The translations under genes were made by a program, and so were the position numbers. A DNA stretch of 64,000 nt from Acanthamoeba lenticulata (taxonomy: Eukaryota > Discosea > Longamoebia > Acanthamoebidae). The stretch lies in NCBI GenBank assembly GCA_002179805.1, contig NAVB01000150.1:32013-96012 (forward strand), given 5' to 3'. This document shows positions 54,476 through 64,000 of this stretch, in pieces (the stretch's first letter is position 1; the number at the start of each line of letters is the position of its first letter). The notes under the pieces are model-generated. The model had not been told where the DNA came from, made no database searches, and was given only the letters and a program-made list of their open reading frames with translations.

Positions 54476-57400
54476 TTAAAAGGCAGAGGTCAAGAGGTGC
54501 GCCTTCTTGAGTCGTCGCGCCTCGTCGTCGACTCGAAGGCGGGCCTGGTTGGCGAGGCCCCGGACGCCCAGCAGCTCGGCCAGGCCCAGCAGCTCGCGGT
54601 ACAGCGCGGCCTCCTTCTCGGCCGGCAGACGCCCCGCTTCAGCGGCGGTGGCATACGTCGCGCGGGCCTCGCCCGCGTCTGACGTTGGTGGTGATGTTGT
54701 TGTCGGCGTCGTTTGGAGGTTCACCACGCCCGAGTACAAGAAGCGCAGGAGGACAAAGAACGCCGCAAAGTAGTTTGGCTGGACGTCGGCGTCGATGCGA
54801 GAAGGATCGAGCGCGTCGTCGCTCGAGATCCTGCCTGCCGGCTTCTGCTTCGTCGGCGTCTTGTTGTGGGTGGTGGCGGCGGTGGTGGCGTGCGGCAGGA
54901 CCCATCCGCGCATGTCGAGCTCGACCACCCCGTCGGGCGCTTCGGCGGCGAGCTGCGGGAAGCATTTCAGCAAGAACGGCGCGCGCGCGGCGATGATCGC
55001 CCGATGCGCGTGAATGACCGCCACGCTTTCATCCTTGAGTCCTTCCTTCCCTTCTTCTTGTCCTTCTTCCACTTGGTGGCCGCCGTTGCTCCCTCCCGGC
55101 CACGACCCGGCGGAGGACTCGCCGGGTTCGAAGGAGGGCATGTGGCGCCGCCACTCCTCCTCGTCTTCATCATCACCGTCATCGTCCTCCGGGATGTCGT
55201 CCGCATCGGGACGTGGTCGGTGGAAGACGAACCGCACGTCGGCCAGCTCTGCGTTGTTGAACAGAGGCGCCAGGTTGGCGGCCATCGTGGACGCCTCCGG
55301 CTGGATCACCGCCGTGGGCTGAACGTGCGTGAATGTGTGAATAACTTGAATTGATTTAAAAAAACTATAAAATGAAATAAAAAGGAAATGCGTACGTCGT
55401 TGGCTTGTTCGCAGAGGGTGAGGAGGCCGCTGACGGGGTACATCATCGAGAGGCCCATCATCTCGTACACGAGCTCTGTGCATGTGCAGTAGAAGCATGA
55501 TCGGTGAGCTGCTTTCTGCGTCCTTCTGGGCAGAGAAAGAGAAAAGGGCGTACCGGGATCGATCTCGATCGCGTCGGTGTAGAGATAGCGGAGGTAGGCG
55601 TCAATGGCCTGCTCCTGCACGCCCTCGATCTCCACCACCGGCGCCTGGCGGTCGGAGCCTGACGGTCGCGGGATGGCCTCGGACCGCGTTGAGTCCTCTA
55701 TGGCCTGCGCAAACGCCGGGCATCGCGCGCACACGATCGCCTGTTCCCCCGGGGTGATCGTGTGAGCAACTTTGGGCCAAGTTGCAAACGAGAGGTCGAG
55801 GTCGTGGTCCCTACCCGGTGGCAGTAAAACTTGGCCTCGCCGCCGGCGATGATCAGGTCCGCGAACGCCGGATCGTTGAAGACGCGCCCGAGGTTGATCT
55901 TGGACAGCTCACATTGTTCTGCAGAGAGAGACAACGCCGCCGACGACGACGGCAAGGACGAGCATGAGCCACGCGTCCATGACATTGACGTCCAGAAGCG
56001 GCGGGGAGGCAGACCTTTGTAGGCGGTGGCGAACGTGGCGTTGGTCTCGGCGATGAGCTCGGCCGGCGTGCAGCCGTGCTTGTCGTGCGCATTGATGTCG
56101 GCGTTTCGCTCTGCGGCCGGCGTGATGTGAGCCTTCAAGACCACACTTGAGCACCAGGGAAAGGGACGGGAGGAGAAGCGCACCGATGAGGAGGAAGGCG
56201 ATGTTCTCGTGGCCCGCGCGGCAGGCCATGTGCAGCGCGGTCTCGCCCGAGGCCGGGTGGGCAACGTTGAGGAGGAGGCCCGGGTGCTCCAGCAGCGCGC
56301 GCACGATGGCGATGTCCCCGGCCTGCGTCGCGATGTGGAGCGGATACCCGCTGCTCCCGGTCTTGTGGTTGGGGCTGGGCCACATGACAACAGAAAGAGT
56401 CGGTCGGTCAGACGGTTCCACAAGATGGCCACTTGGTGGGAACGTACTCGGCGCCGTTCTGGAGAAGCCACCGGACGGCGACGACCATGCCGGGCGTGTT
56501 GCACGCCAGCTGCAGCGGCGTCTCCTTGCGGCTGCAGCGCGCGAACCCTTTGATCAGGAAAAGAACGAAGAAGGCGATGACCGGGGGGGGGGGAAGGGTG
56601 AAAGAGCGAAGGCAAGGCAAAGTGAGTACCTGTTTTGCTGGAGGATGAGCTCCGATGTCGATGCGGCGGCGTCAAAGTCGCCGATCTTGACGAGCAGCTC
56701 GCGGTAGATGTTGACCAAGAGGTGCTCCGGCAGGTCGGCAAAGGCCGCCGTGGAGCTGATCAGCTGGAACGTGGCCGCGTCCTGCGTGATAAAGGCCAGC
56801 GCCTTGTCCCGCATCTGTGCGTCCTCGTAGATGTGGCCCAGCTGTGCGTGCGTGCATACGTGCGTGCATGAGTCGTGCGAACGCGGACTGGGGGGCGGAC
56901 ATGGGTAGCCACGCACCTCGTAAATGGGGACGGCGTTCTCGGCGCCGATGGCTTCGTTGATGATGACCTCGCACCGCTTGCGGAGCTCGAGGAGCATGCA
57001 CTGATGAGAGGCCTGGTAGAGATCGACCACCGTGTCGGGCTCGATCCGCGGGCAGTCGCCCGTGTAGCAGAACTCGACCACGGCGCGGAAGATGCCGTAG
57101 GGCATGTCGGCGATGACGACCGGGTCGCGCTCGCTGCACACGGCCTTGGCCCACGGGCCCAGCAGCATGGCCTTGAAGAACTCGTTCCTCGCGCAGAGGA
57201 TGATCTTGTGGGCGTAGAGCAGCTTGCCCTCGATGGAGAAGATGACGTCGCTGTAGCGCTTGTTGTTGACCATCGTCCGCATGTTGGCCGCAAAGTGGCT
57301 GATGAGCAGCCGCCGGTCGACGTCGACCGCCGCGGCGCGTCGGCGCTGGTGACTCCGCTCGTAGGCGCGGTTGGTGTCGGCGTCGATGGCGTGGCTGCAG

Positions 57401-59403
57401 AGCTCGCGCAGGCGCGTCTCGCCGTAGCGCTCGGCCATGATCAGCACGTCCGACAGGAAGCCGCCGCGCTCCGAGGCCGAGGTCGCGCCGGTCAGCTGCG
57501 GGAACTGGATGTTGTCCGAGTAGATGTAGTGCAGCATCGCCCGGAACACGTCGTAGCGGCCCTCGTTGACGACGATCTCCAGGCGCTGATGGTCCCTGCC
57601 TCCTCCGCCGCCTCCGCCGCCGTCGCGGCCATCATCGCCGGTCTCGTGCTCCTTGTCGAGGAGGATCTTGCGCCAGTAGGGCGAGCGGGCAAAGAGGACG
57701 GCGCGGCTGCACAGGATCACGCGCGCGCCGGCTTCGAGGTGGAACGCCACGTCGTTGAGCTTTTCGTCGTCGAGCGTGTTGAGGAGGCCCGCTTGGAAGG
57801 CGCGATAGCACTCCTCGAGCAGCTGCAGCCGCTCCTTCTCGTGGGCGCCCACCAGGTCGAAGGGCTTTACCCCCCTGAGGCCGTCCTGCACGTCGACTCC
57901 GGCGTTGCGCTTGATCAGCTGCAGCGCGATGTTGTCGTGCTCGCGCCTGCGCCGACCCGCGTCAAAAAAGAACGAAAACAAAAGCGAAAGCGACGGAAGA
58001 GGGGAGCCTGCGTACGCGATGGCGCGGTGGAGCGGCGTATGGCCGTAGCGCTGTTGGGCGTTGATCAGGTGCGGCGCCATGTCCACCAGCGTGGAGACCA
58101 CCTCGTGCTTGCCCTTGCCGCATGCGATGTGGAGCGGCAGGCGGCCTTTATGGTCGACTAAAGTCACGTCGATGTTCGGCTCCTTGAGCAAGCGCTTGGC
58201 GATGTCGCTCCCGTGCTCGGCCAGCAGAGCCAAATGCAGCTGCGACGCGCAACAAACACAACAAGCGCATGTCAGGCTGGACTCAGGCCCAGCAGCAGCG
58301 ACCGCGCGACGACACGTGTGTAGACACATACGGGAGTGAAGTCATGTTTGTCGGTCGCGTTGATGTTGACCCCGAGCGAGGGCGTGAGCAAGAGCTCCAG
58401 CAGAGGCAGGCCGCCATCGGCCATGTTGACCGCGCAGTGCAGCGCCTACGAGGAAGAAGGGAGGTGGAGGCGGAGCCCCGAGGCGGGTCAACGTCGCCCG
58501 GACAAGAAGAAGGTCAAGAAGCTATGCGATTCGGATGACGAACCGTGCGCCCCTCACTGAGCTTGACGCTGGCGTTGATGTTGGACATGCCTTGCTTGAT
58601 CGCCTTCTGCAGCAGCAGCTCGGCCGCCTGCGCGTGGCCGGCGAGTCAGGCCTTAAAGCCCGGAAGCCTCGAGAGAAGAACCGCCAATTTGTGCGTACCT
58701 TCTGGTGGCCGTAAAGGAGGGCGAGGAAGAGGGGCGTTCGGCCGCGGTTATCGGTCTTCTCGATCGAAGCGCCGTGCTGGAGCAACACCTCGATGACTGA
58801 AGCGAAGCCGTTGCTGGCTGCCACGTGCAAGGGCAAATCAGCCTGGTGATGCGCCATCAGCCCGAAGACACGACGTGAGCCTGCGGCAACCAACACACGA
58901 GTCCAGAATGGGAAAAACACGAACCGAGTTGGGGTTGGCCTTCAGGAGCTCCAGCAGCTCCTTCACGCACTCGGTGAACCCTGCGTGAACGAGAACAAAG
59001 CGACCCACAACCGGTTGGCAAATTAACGACGACACGAAGCAAAGACTGTGTCGCTGTACCGTGATGGGCGGCGATGCCGAGCGGGGTGTAGCCGTGGCAC
59101 TGGATGTTGGGGTTGACGTGCTCCTTTGCCAGCAGGCGGATCATTGCGGGCTTGTTATGTAGCGCGGCCAAGTACAAGGGGGTGCAACCGTGCTGCACGC
59201 CGTTGAGGTTGATAGAATTGCGCCCGCTCAGGTGCATCTTCACTCGCTCGACGTTGCCAGACTTGACGGACTCCCTGGAGTTGGAAGCCACAACCGTTCG
59301 GGTCAGTGAAGGTGCTGTGCACGAACTTTGAGTGCCCCCCAAAGTACCATATGGAGGAAAAGCCGGTTGGGTCAAGGTTGGGTTTGTTCTTTTTGTGGCT
59401 CAT
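54476..59403 (-). CDS. Giant ankyrin-repeat and multi-BTB protein
   Basis: The start at 59403 (MSHKKNKPNLDPTGFSSIW) joins in phase to ESVKSGNVERVKMHLSG. An array of at least eight ankyrin repeats follows (GCTPLYLAALHNKPAMIRLL, GYTPLGIAAHHG, DLPLHVAASNGFASVIEVLL, GRLPLHIACGKGKHEVVSTL, GHTPLHRAIAY). Two BTB domains come next (LNDVAFHLEAGARVILCSRA with YDVFRAMLHYIYSDN; YSDVIFSIEGKLLYAHKIIL with GIFRAVVEFCYTGD). More ankyrin repeats then occur (ETPLQLACNTPGMVVAVRWL, YPLHIATQAGDIAIVRALLE, ETALHMACRAGHENIAFLLI). Two divergent BTB domains complete it (FADLIIAGGEAKFYCHR; LADVRFVFHRPRPDAD with FLLKCFPQLAAEAP). BTB proteins dimerise and often recruit Cul3 ligases; ankyrins bind substrates. Many exons, not all joins checked. 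Stop at 54476 follows KKAHLLTSAF. Confidence 0.85.
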
Positions 59404-59725
59404 GTTTGGCAGGTGGGTGCAGCGTAGTTCGTGACACTTGTCAAGCGCGAGGTGGGCGTTGGCAGCGGAGACAACAAGCTGTTGCTGCGAGCTTGGTGGT
59501 GTTTGTGCCTTCCGTGAATATTCCCCACACCAGCTTTTCTCTTCTTTTTCGTGTATCGTGTTTCTGTTTGCGTGGATGACCTTAGCCGTGCCAGCTGGCA
59601 AAGGAACGCTGAGAACAAAGTTTTGGAGCGCCAAGGCACCTCCTGTCAGTCGTTGCAATCTTCTACTCACAACTACGAGTTTCGTTTTCATTTTTCTGTA
59701 TTATTTCAAGAATTTATTCAGACCC
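59404..59725. other. Spacer upstream of the ankyrin/BTB gene
   Basis: These 322 bp contain the promoter of the ankyrin/BTB gene and the 3' UTR of the RCC1-like gene, both reverse-strand. Frames crossing it look like UTR translations and have no domain. Confidence 0.45.
59713..59718 (-). promoter_or_regulatory. Polyadenylation signal, RCC1-like gene
   Basis: AATAAA on the reverse strand lies 8 bp after the stop codon at 59726, the tightest stop-to-signal distance seen in the window. Confidence 0.6.
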
Positions 59726-62039
59726 TCACAGGTCGTCGCTTCCGTACGAGCCGTCGTTGCTGTCAAAGTTCACGACAGATTGATGGAGGGCTCGTGTCTT
59801 CTTTCGTGTGTGCCTCCTTCGTAGTCGGATCAGAACCACGCCACCGACAATCACGGCCACGACGACCAGTATCGCCGCACTCACCGAAACCACCACGGCC
59901 ACGATAAGACCCACGTCGAGGCCATCCCCGCCCGATGCTGGGTCTGTGCCAACGAGGCGGCCCAGGGAGAGGTTCGGATCATAGATCAACGACCGCGTGA
60001 AGGCGGGCAAGTGGAGCTCGAGCACGTAGGCGGATGACGTTTGGTTGATCGGGACGCGGACCACGTTGTGCGCGAGAGCCACCCGCGCATCGTCGGCAAT
60101 GGCGTCATCAAACACCTCCACGGACAAGGCCACCACTCCGCCTTCCGTTGACGCGGAGGTCGGGAGCACGTAGGTGGTCATCCCTTGCTTGGGATAGTTC
60201 CTTCTCGTGAAGAACTCTGACTGGGCGGAGACCTCCTGGCCTGTCGAAGAGGAGTTCAGGTTGCGCGCGGACAGCTGGTAGCGAAGAGTGAGACCATCTT
60301 CAGGAACGCTGCTGACGCCGGCGGCGGTGAGGTTGATCGACCACTTGACTGTCGAAGCTGCCACGTCAAAGGAGACGCCAGCGTAGTCGTAGGTGGTCTT
60401 CTGGTGATGGAACGTGAAGCGCTGCTCCAGGGACATCGCCTCTTCTCCCGCTCGAGCGCCTCTTCTCCTCGCGGTCGAAAGGGTTGTGGAGTAGATCACC
60501 GTAGAGGAGGAGTTTGAGCTCTCGGTGCTCACTGTGTAGGCTTCAGTTGACCACGTACGCCAAGAATGTTAGCATGCCTTTAATGTATACGTTACTCACG
60601 GATGAATGAATCGTACCAGAGGACACGAGCGAGGCGTTGCCCAATTGCACATCCTGCAGACGAGACTCCACAGCAACGGCTTCCTTGTTCTGGCCAGGCG
60701 AGGTGAGCTCAACGGAGGGTTCTTCCTCGCCAAAGCTCGCCGTCACGTTCGGAAGCAGGACCAAAGCTGGGGCGGGGCTCGATGACGGCGAAGTAGACGA
60801 CGAAGGCAGGCTGCTACCGGAAACGGTGGCGGTGGGACTGGCGCTCGCTGACCGTGACGGAGTTGGGGTCAGCGAACCAGAAGGCGTAGCAGACGGCGAA
60901 GGTGAAGGCGAAGATGAGGGTGATGGGCTGGCGCTCGCTGACCGTGACGGGGTTGGGGTCAGTGAGCCAGAAGGCGTAGCAGACGGCGAAGGTGAAGGCG
61001 TGGGCGAGAGTGAAGGGCTGGGGCTCCGGGGAGCCGAAGACGAAGGCGTGGGCGAGATTGAAGGGCTCACTGTGGGCGAAGATGATTGAGATGCAGCCGG
61101 AGTCACTGACGGGGTGGGCCCGACAAGTCCGCAGGTGGTCATGTACTTGGTGGTGACCTTGTCAAACCAGTATCCTTGCGGTACATTGGTTTCGCCACTG
61201 CCGTTGTTGCCCCAGCACAAGATGCTTCCGGTGTAGAGCATGCCGCACACATACGAGTATCCGCACGTGATCCATGAAAACTGTGTGTTGGAGGCCGGTG
61301 CTCCGCTGAGGTAGGGCCAGCACCGCACCGTGTTGTTTTCCTGATAGAGACCGCATGTCATGTAGTAGCCCGCACAAACCTGCGCAAAGGGGGCGCCCTG
61401 CGGCACGTTGAGTTGGCCCGTTCCGTTGTAGCCCCAGCACGAGATGCCCTGATCGACTGACCGAATGGCGCATGCGTGTTGATCTCCAGCGGCCAACTGT
61501 GAAAACGGCCCAACGGACGGCACCGCAAGTACGCCCGTTGCATTGGTGCCCCAGCACACCACGGCTCCGGCGCTGGTCAAGCCGCACGCAAACTGGCTGC
61601 CCAGGTGGAGCGTCTCGAAGGGCGTCGTGGGTATTTGCTGTATGATCTGCGAATTGGTGGTGTCGCCGTAGCACAGGACCGCGGAGTTATTGGCGAGGAG
61701 GCCGCAAGACACAGAGAACCCGATGGCGAGCTGCTTCCACTGCACGCCGGAGGTGGCGATGCTCAGCTCTCCATACCGGTCCTGGCCCCAGCACCGCGCT
61801 GAGTTATTGATCTGCAGCGCACACACTCCGTACTGACCCGTCGCGAGCTGCACCGCCTGAAGCCCGGTCGGAGGCTGCGCTTGGCCGGTACTGTTCGCTC
61901 CCCAGCACATCACTGAGCGTGGCAAAGAAAGTCGTTCAGCATCTGGGTCGAGTCCTTGTACAGTAATTACTCCGGCAAAGAGTAAGAAGAGGCCGAGCAC
62001 AAGATATAGATGGCAGCAGTTCAGCGAGGTCTTATGCAT
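59726..62039 (-). CDS. RCC1-repeat type I surface protein with mucin-like stalk
   Basis: The start at 62039 gives MHKTSLNCCHLYLVLGLFLL, a signal peptide. The ectodomain begins with RCC1-type (regulator of chromosome condensation) beta-propeller repeats, recognised by units such as CWGANSTGQAQPPTGLQAVQ, CWGTNATGVLAVPSVGPFSQ, CWGYNGTGQLNVPQGAPFAQ and CWGNNGSGETNVPQG. Most repeats carry N-glycosylation sequons. Then comes a Ser/Pro/Thr-rich stalk (SPSPSLSPTPSPSPSATPSG) with a tandem DNA repeat. The second exon (join at 60616 to 60543, phase 1) adds beta-sandwich-like sequence (YDYAGVSFDVAASTVKWSIN, ALSVEVFDDAIADDARVALA) and a membrane helix near 59850-59910, with a basic then Asp/Ser-rich cytoplasmic tail ending DGSYGSDDL. 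It could be an adhesion or lectin-like receptor. Confidence 0.85.
60841..61020. repeat. Two copies of a 90-bp tandem repeat in the mucin stalk
   Basis: The unit starting GCGCTCGCTGACCGTGACGG at 60841 recurs at 60931 with only a few differences. It encodes on the reverse strand a Ser/Pro/Thr unit ending SRSASASP. The two copies are nearly identical, so duplication is recent or homogenised, and the stalk length is likely to vary between strains. Confidence 0.8.
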
Positions 62040-62316
62040 CTAGGCGCGCTTGCTGGAATGATTGGAGTGACTTGTGCGGAGAAGGCCGAAGGTCTGGTTG
62101 TCTTCGTGAACAAGCCGACCAATGGGCACAGGCCCAGTCACGCCGCATGTCATGCATTACTTAAGTAATGACTCCCCTGCAACTGTGGCACAAAAATAAA
62201 CCAACAAGAGAAAAGACAAGAAAAAAAGCTGAAGTCAAAGAAAAGAGGCTGCCGTACCAAGAAAAACGCGGCCTGTGGGCGTGTGCGAAACTCATCGTGG
62301 CCGGCCTGGGGGCACA
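62040..62316. other. Divergent promoter region between RCC1-like and RRG7-like genes
   Basis: The 277 bp between divergent starts contain an A-rich segment at 62190-62250 and the near-palindrome CATTACTTAAGTAATG at 62154-62169, which could be a factor-binding site. Confidence 0.5.
62154..62169. promoter_or_regulatory. 16-bp perfect palindrome in a divergent promoter
   Basis: CATTACTTAAGTAATG reads the same on both strands. It lies between two divergent genes, 115 bp from one start codon and 148 bp from the other. Perfect dyad symmetry suggests a dimeric DNA-binding protein, such as a bZIP or homeodomain factor; the factor is unknown. Confidence 0.5.
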
Positions 62317-63167
62317 ATGCAGGCCAGACCACGACCAAACACACGACCCATTTCTCCAGACTTTGAGAGGAGGACACAAGCAGTGTTGAATGGGGCTGAA
62401 TTAGAAGATCGCGTGGTGCGCATTTTGAAGCGTGAAGGCAAATGGAACGTACGCCGGAACATCATCATGCGTGATCGCTATGGCAACACCAGGTAGCTTA
62501 CACCTAGGCCCGCCCCGTATATTTTTTGTCTCCGATTTTAATCGCATCTCTAATTTCCAACGTGTAGCGAAATAGACATCTCGTACGGCCTGTTCTTCCG
62601 ACGATATGTTGAATGCAAGAACATGCCTCGCGTCGAGCTCGAGCACGTTGCCAAATTCAAAGAGGTAACACTCCCGTACACTGGCCAGAGTCCTCGGCTT
62701 TTGCTTGCGCGTCCAGTCTTGCTGACGGTGTGCAATGCTCTGGGCGGGCGTTGGGGGGGGGGGCAGGTGCTGAACCTGAACAGGATAGCGCCCTCACGAG
62801 GCCTCTTTGTGACGACCGGGTACTACGGACCACGAGCCATCACGATCGGCATCAAGACCATCAACGGGACGGAGCTCAGGGTATCGTCTCCCCTCCATGA
62901 GCTGCTGTGCGCCCTTCACGTGCCAGCGCTCACCTGGCCTGGGCGTGACACGTGCAGGACTGGGAGCAGCGGGCCATGTGGAAGTCGAGGGCCCGGCGCG
63001 CGCTCTTGATAGGCGGCGTGGTGGGAGCCGGGTGGATGGCCTACTCCACCTACGGCCCCATCCATCGGAGGAGCGACCTGCGGCGGGCGTGGACCTACAT
63101 GCAGGCCGACGCGCGACAAACCATGAACCAGGCCAAGCGATTAGCCCGCGACTACTGGCCCTGGTGA
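62317..63167 (+). CDS. RRG7-like (DUF2034) restriction-endonuclease-fold protein, probably mitochondrial
   Basis: Four exons (62317-62492, 62568-62664, 62767-62880, 62958-63167), phases verified, 198 residues. The N-terminus MQARPRPNTRPISPDFERRT is basic with no acidic residue in its first dozen positions, consistent with a mitochondrial presequence. The fold is a PD-(D/E)xK nuclease: helix GAELEDRVVRILKREGKWNV, catalytic Asp in SEIDISYGL, E-x-K in RRYVECKNM, then HVAKFKEVLNLNRIAPSRGL and FVTTGYYGPRA. This arrangement is that of yeast Rrg7 (required for respiratory growth) and related DUF2034 proteins. A hydrophobic helix (RALLIGGVVGAGWMAYSTYG) and a basic tail follow. With D, E and K all present it could be an active nuclease, but Rrg7 activity is not established. 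Confidence 0.85.
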
Positions 63168-63244
63168 ATACGACCGTCCGTGTACACGGTTTAGTTGACT
63201 ATCGAAAAAAATCTTAATTTTGGACTCAATTTTTGTTTGCGATA

Positions 63245-63264
63245 ATAATAAATAAAAATAAATA
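63245..63264 (+). promoter_or_regulatory. AATAAA cluster, 3' end of the RRG7-like gene
   Basis: Three overlapping AATAAA-type hexamers lie 80-95 bp after the stop codon, in the 136 bp between this gene and the convergent gene ending at 63304. Confidence 0.6.
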
Positions 63265-63303
63265 ACTGATGGGCTGTACAACCGGCCATGGAGGATGCTG
63301 CTC

Positions 63304-64000
63304 TCATGAAGAGGGCGAGGTGGGGGAGGCAGGGGGCGAGAGGGCGATGAAGCCGGGCAGCTCGGCGGCACTGGCTGAGTGGCACGTGGCGACCGCAATG
63401 TCCATCACGGCGTAGATGTCCTCCTCGCCACTCAGCTCCTTGTTCAACTCGCGCCGCAAGAAGTCTGTGATGGTGGTCCAGCATCACAAAAACAAGTTGC
63501 ACACATGCACGAGGCAGTGAGCAAACGCTTCTCAAGCCATTTGGCCAAGAAGAAGCGCACCAGCCCAGATGAACTCGGCGAACGGGATGCAGGTGGCCTT
63601 GAAGCCCTTGCGGCTCTTGACCGCCCAAGCCAGGCTCCGGTAGGCGTCGTCGCTCAGCTCACCCACGTTGGCCGGCAACAGGTCCTGTCCCCGCGATATT
63701 ATGTCGTCGTCGTCGTCGTCGTGGTGAGACCCACGCCACGCGCGACGGACGCACGAATACCGGCTAAAGCGGTCGGGGCCGTGTGTACCGGAGAGAGCGG
63801 GTCCTGGCCGTTCTTGGTGAGGTAGGTGCATCGGTTGCGCTTCATCTTGTCCCAGAAGGCCTCGTGGCTCAAGTCCGACAGGTCGGCCAGAATCTGGACA
63901 TGCAGCATCTTCAGGTTCGTGTCCACCTCCGAGTCCTTGTGCGTGCCCCCCCCCCCGCAACAAACTCCCAGAGTCAGCGGAATGCGCAAAAAATGGAAAA
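63304..64000 (-). CDS. Partial gene at the right edge (3' part), unidentified
   Basis: A reverse-strand gene enters from beyond the window. Visible exons encode KDSEVDTNLKMLHVQILADL, SDLSHEAFWDKMKRNRCTYL, then DLLPANVGELSDDAYRSLAW, VKSRKGFKATCIPFAEFIWA, and a last exon (RRELNKELSGEEDIYAVMDI, AVATCHSASAAELPGFIALS) ending SPTSPSS at the stop codon at 63304. The mix of short helices and a hydrophobic stretch does not identify a family for me. A (GTC)n run near 63702-63720 is probably intronic. Confidence 0.55.

Noticed and set aside
56875..58161. Forward frame of 428 codons inside the ankyrin/BTB gene
   Set aside because: Antisense shadow of a verified BTB and ankyrin coding region.

Overview
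The window is nuclear DNA of a free-living protist. The best guess is an Acanthamoeba-like amoebozoan; this is an inference from composition and gene style, not a species identification. Exons are GC-rich with strong third-position G/C, introns are short (about 55-200 bp, GT-AG, T-rich), genes are packed on both strands with 100-500 bp between them, and AATAAA signals sit close to stop codons. Gene content fits: a methylsterol oxidase, a Ctf4/AND-1 homologue, a DCAF7 WD protein, ankyrin/BTB and RhoGEF proteins. I saw no rRNA, tRNA, transposon or CRISPR array.

Layout. 1-5.3 kb: the 3' end of an unknown gene, then reverse-strand genes for a small GATA-finger protein, an F-box protein and an OGFr-domain protein. 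5.4-15.1 kb (forward): a GT10 fucosyltransferase, a long RhoGEF (DH-PH) and a single-exon PB1/histidine-rich protein with a clear TATA box. 15.2-25.1 kb: the Ctf4/AND-1 replisome gene (reverse) is divergently paired with a SAP/AT-hook gene (forward), which converges on a coiled-coil/zinc-ribbon gene (reverse). 25.4-32.4 kb: a small membrane protein, then reverse-strand genes for a heliorhodopsin, a copper P1B-ATPase and the RNF113/Cwc24 splicing factor. 32.7-42.9 kb (forward): a shugoshin-like protein, two tandem MFS transporters and a Cdc7/MAP3K-epsilon-type kinase. 43-50.5 kb: a GOLGA7/Erf4 protein, a secreted orphan, a methylsterol oxidase (forward), DCAF7/WDR68 and a short-chain dehydrogenase. 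51.7-64 kb: an acetate-transporter family protein and a PhnZ-like HD oxygenase (forward), a giant ankyrin/BTB protein and an RCC1-repeat surface protein (reverse), an RRG7-like nuclease-fold protein (forward) and a partial gene at the right edge.

The genes are not an operon; most are independent housekeeping or regulatory units. Some neighbours share themes (Ctf4/AND-1, SAP/AT-hook protein and shugoshin-like protein for chromosomes), but no functional linkage can be claimed. The most striking items are the heliorhodopsin with a conserved retinal lysine and a stop-free 69-nt intron, the divergent shugoshin candidate, the copper ATPase with a cysteine-rich N-terminal helix and one metal domain lacking its cysteines, and the PhnZ-like diiron oxygenase. 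Where exon phases were checked base by base the entry says so; other multi-exon coordinates are outer limits with internal splice sites only partly resolved.
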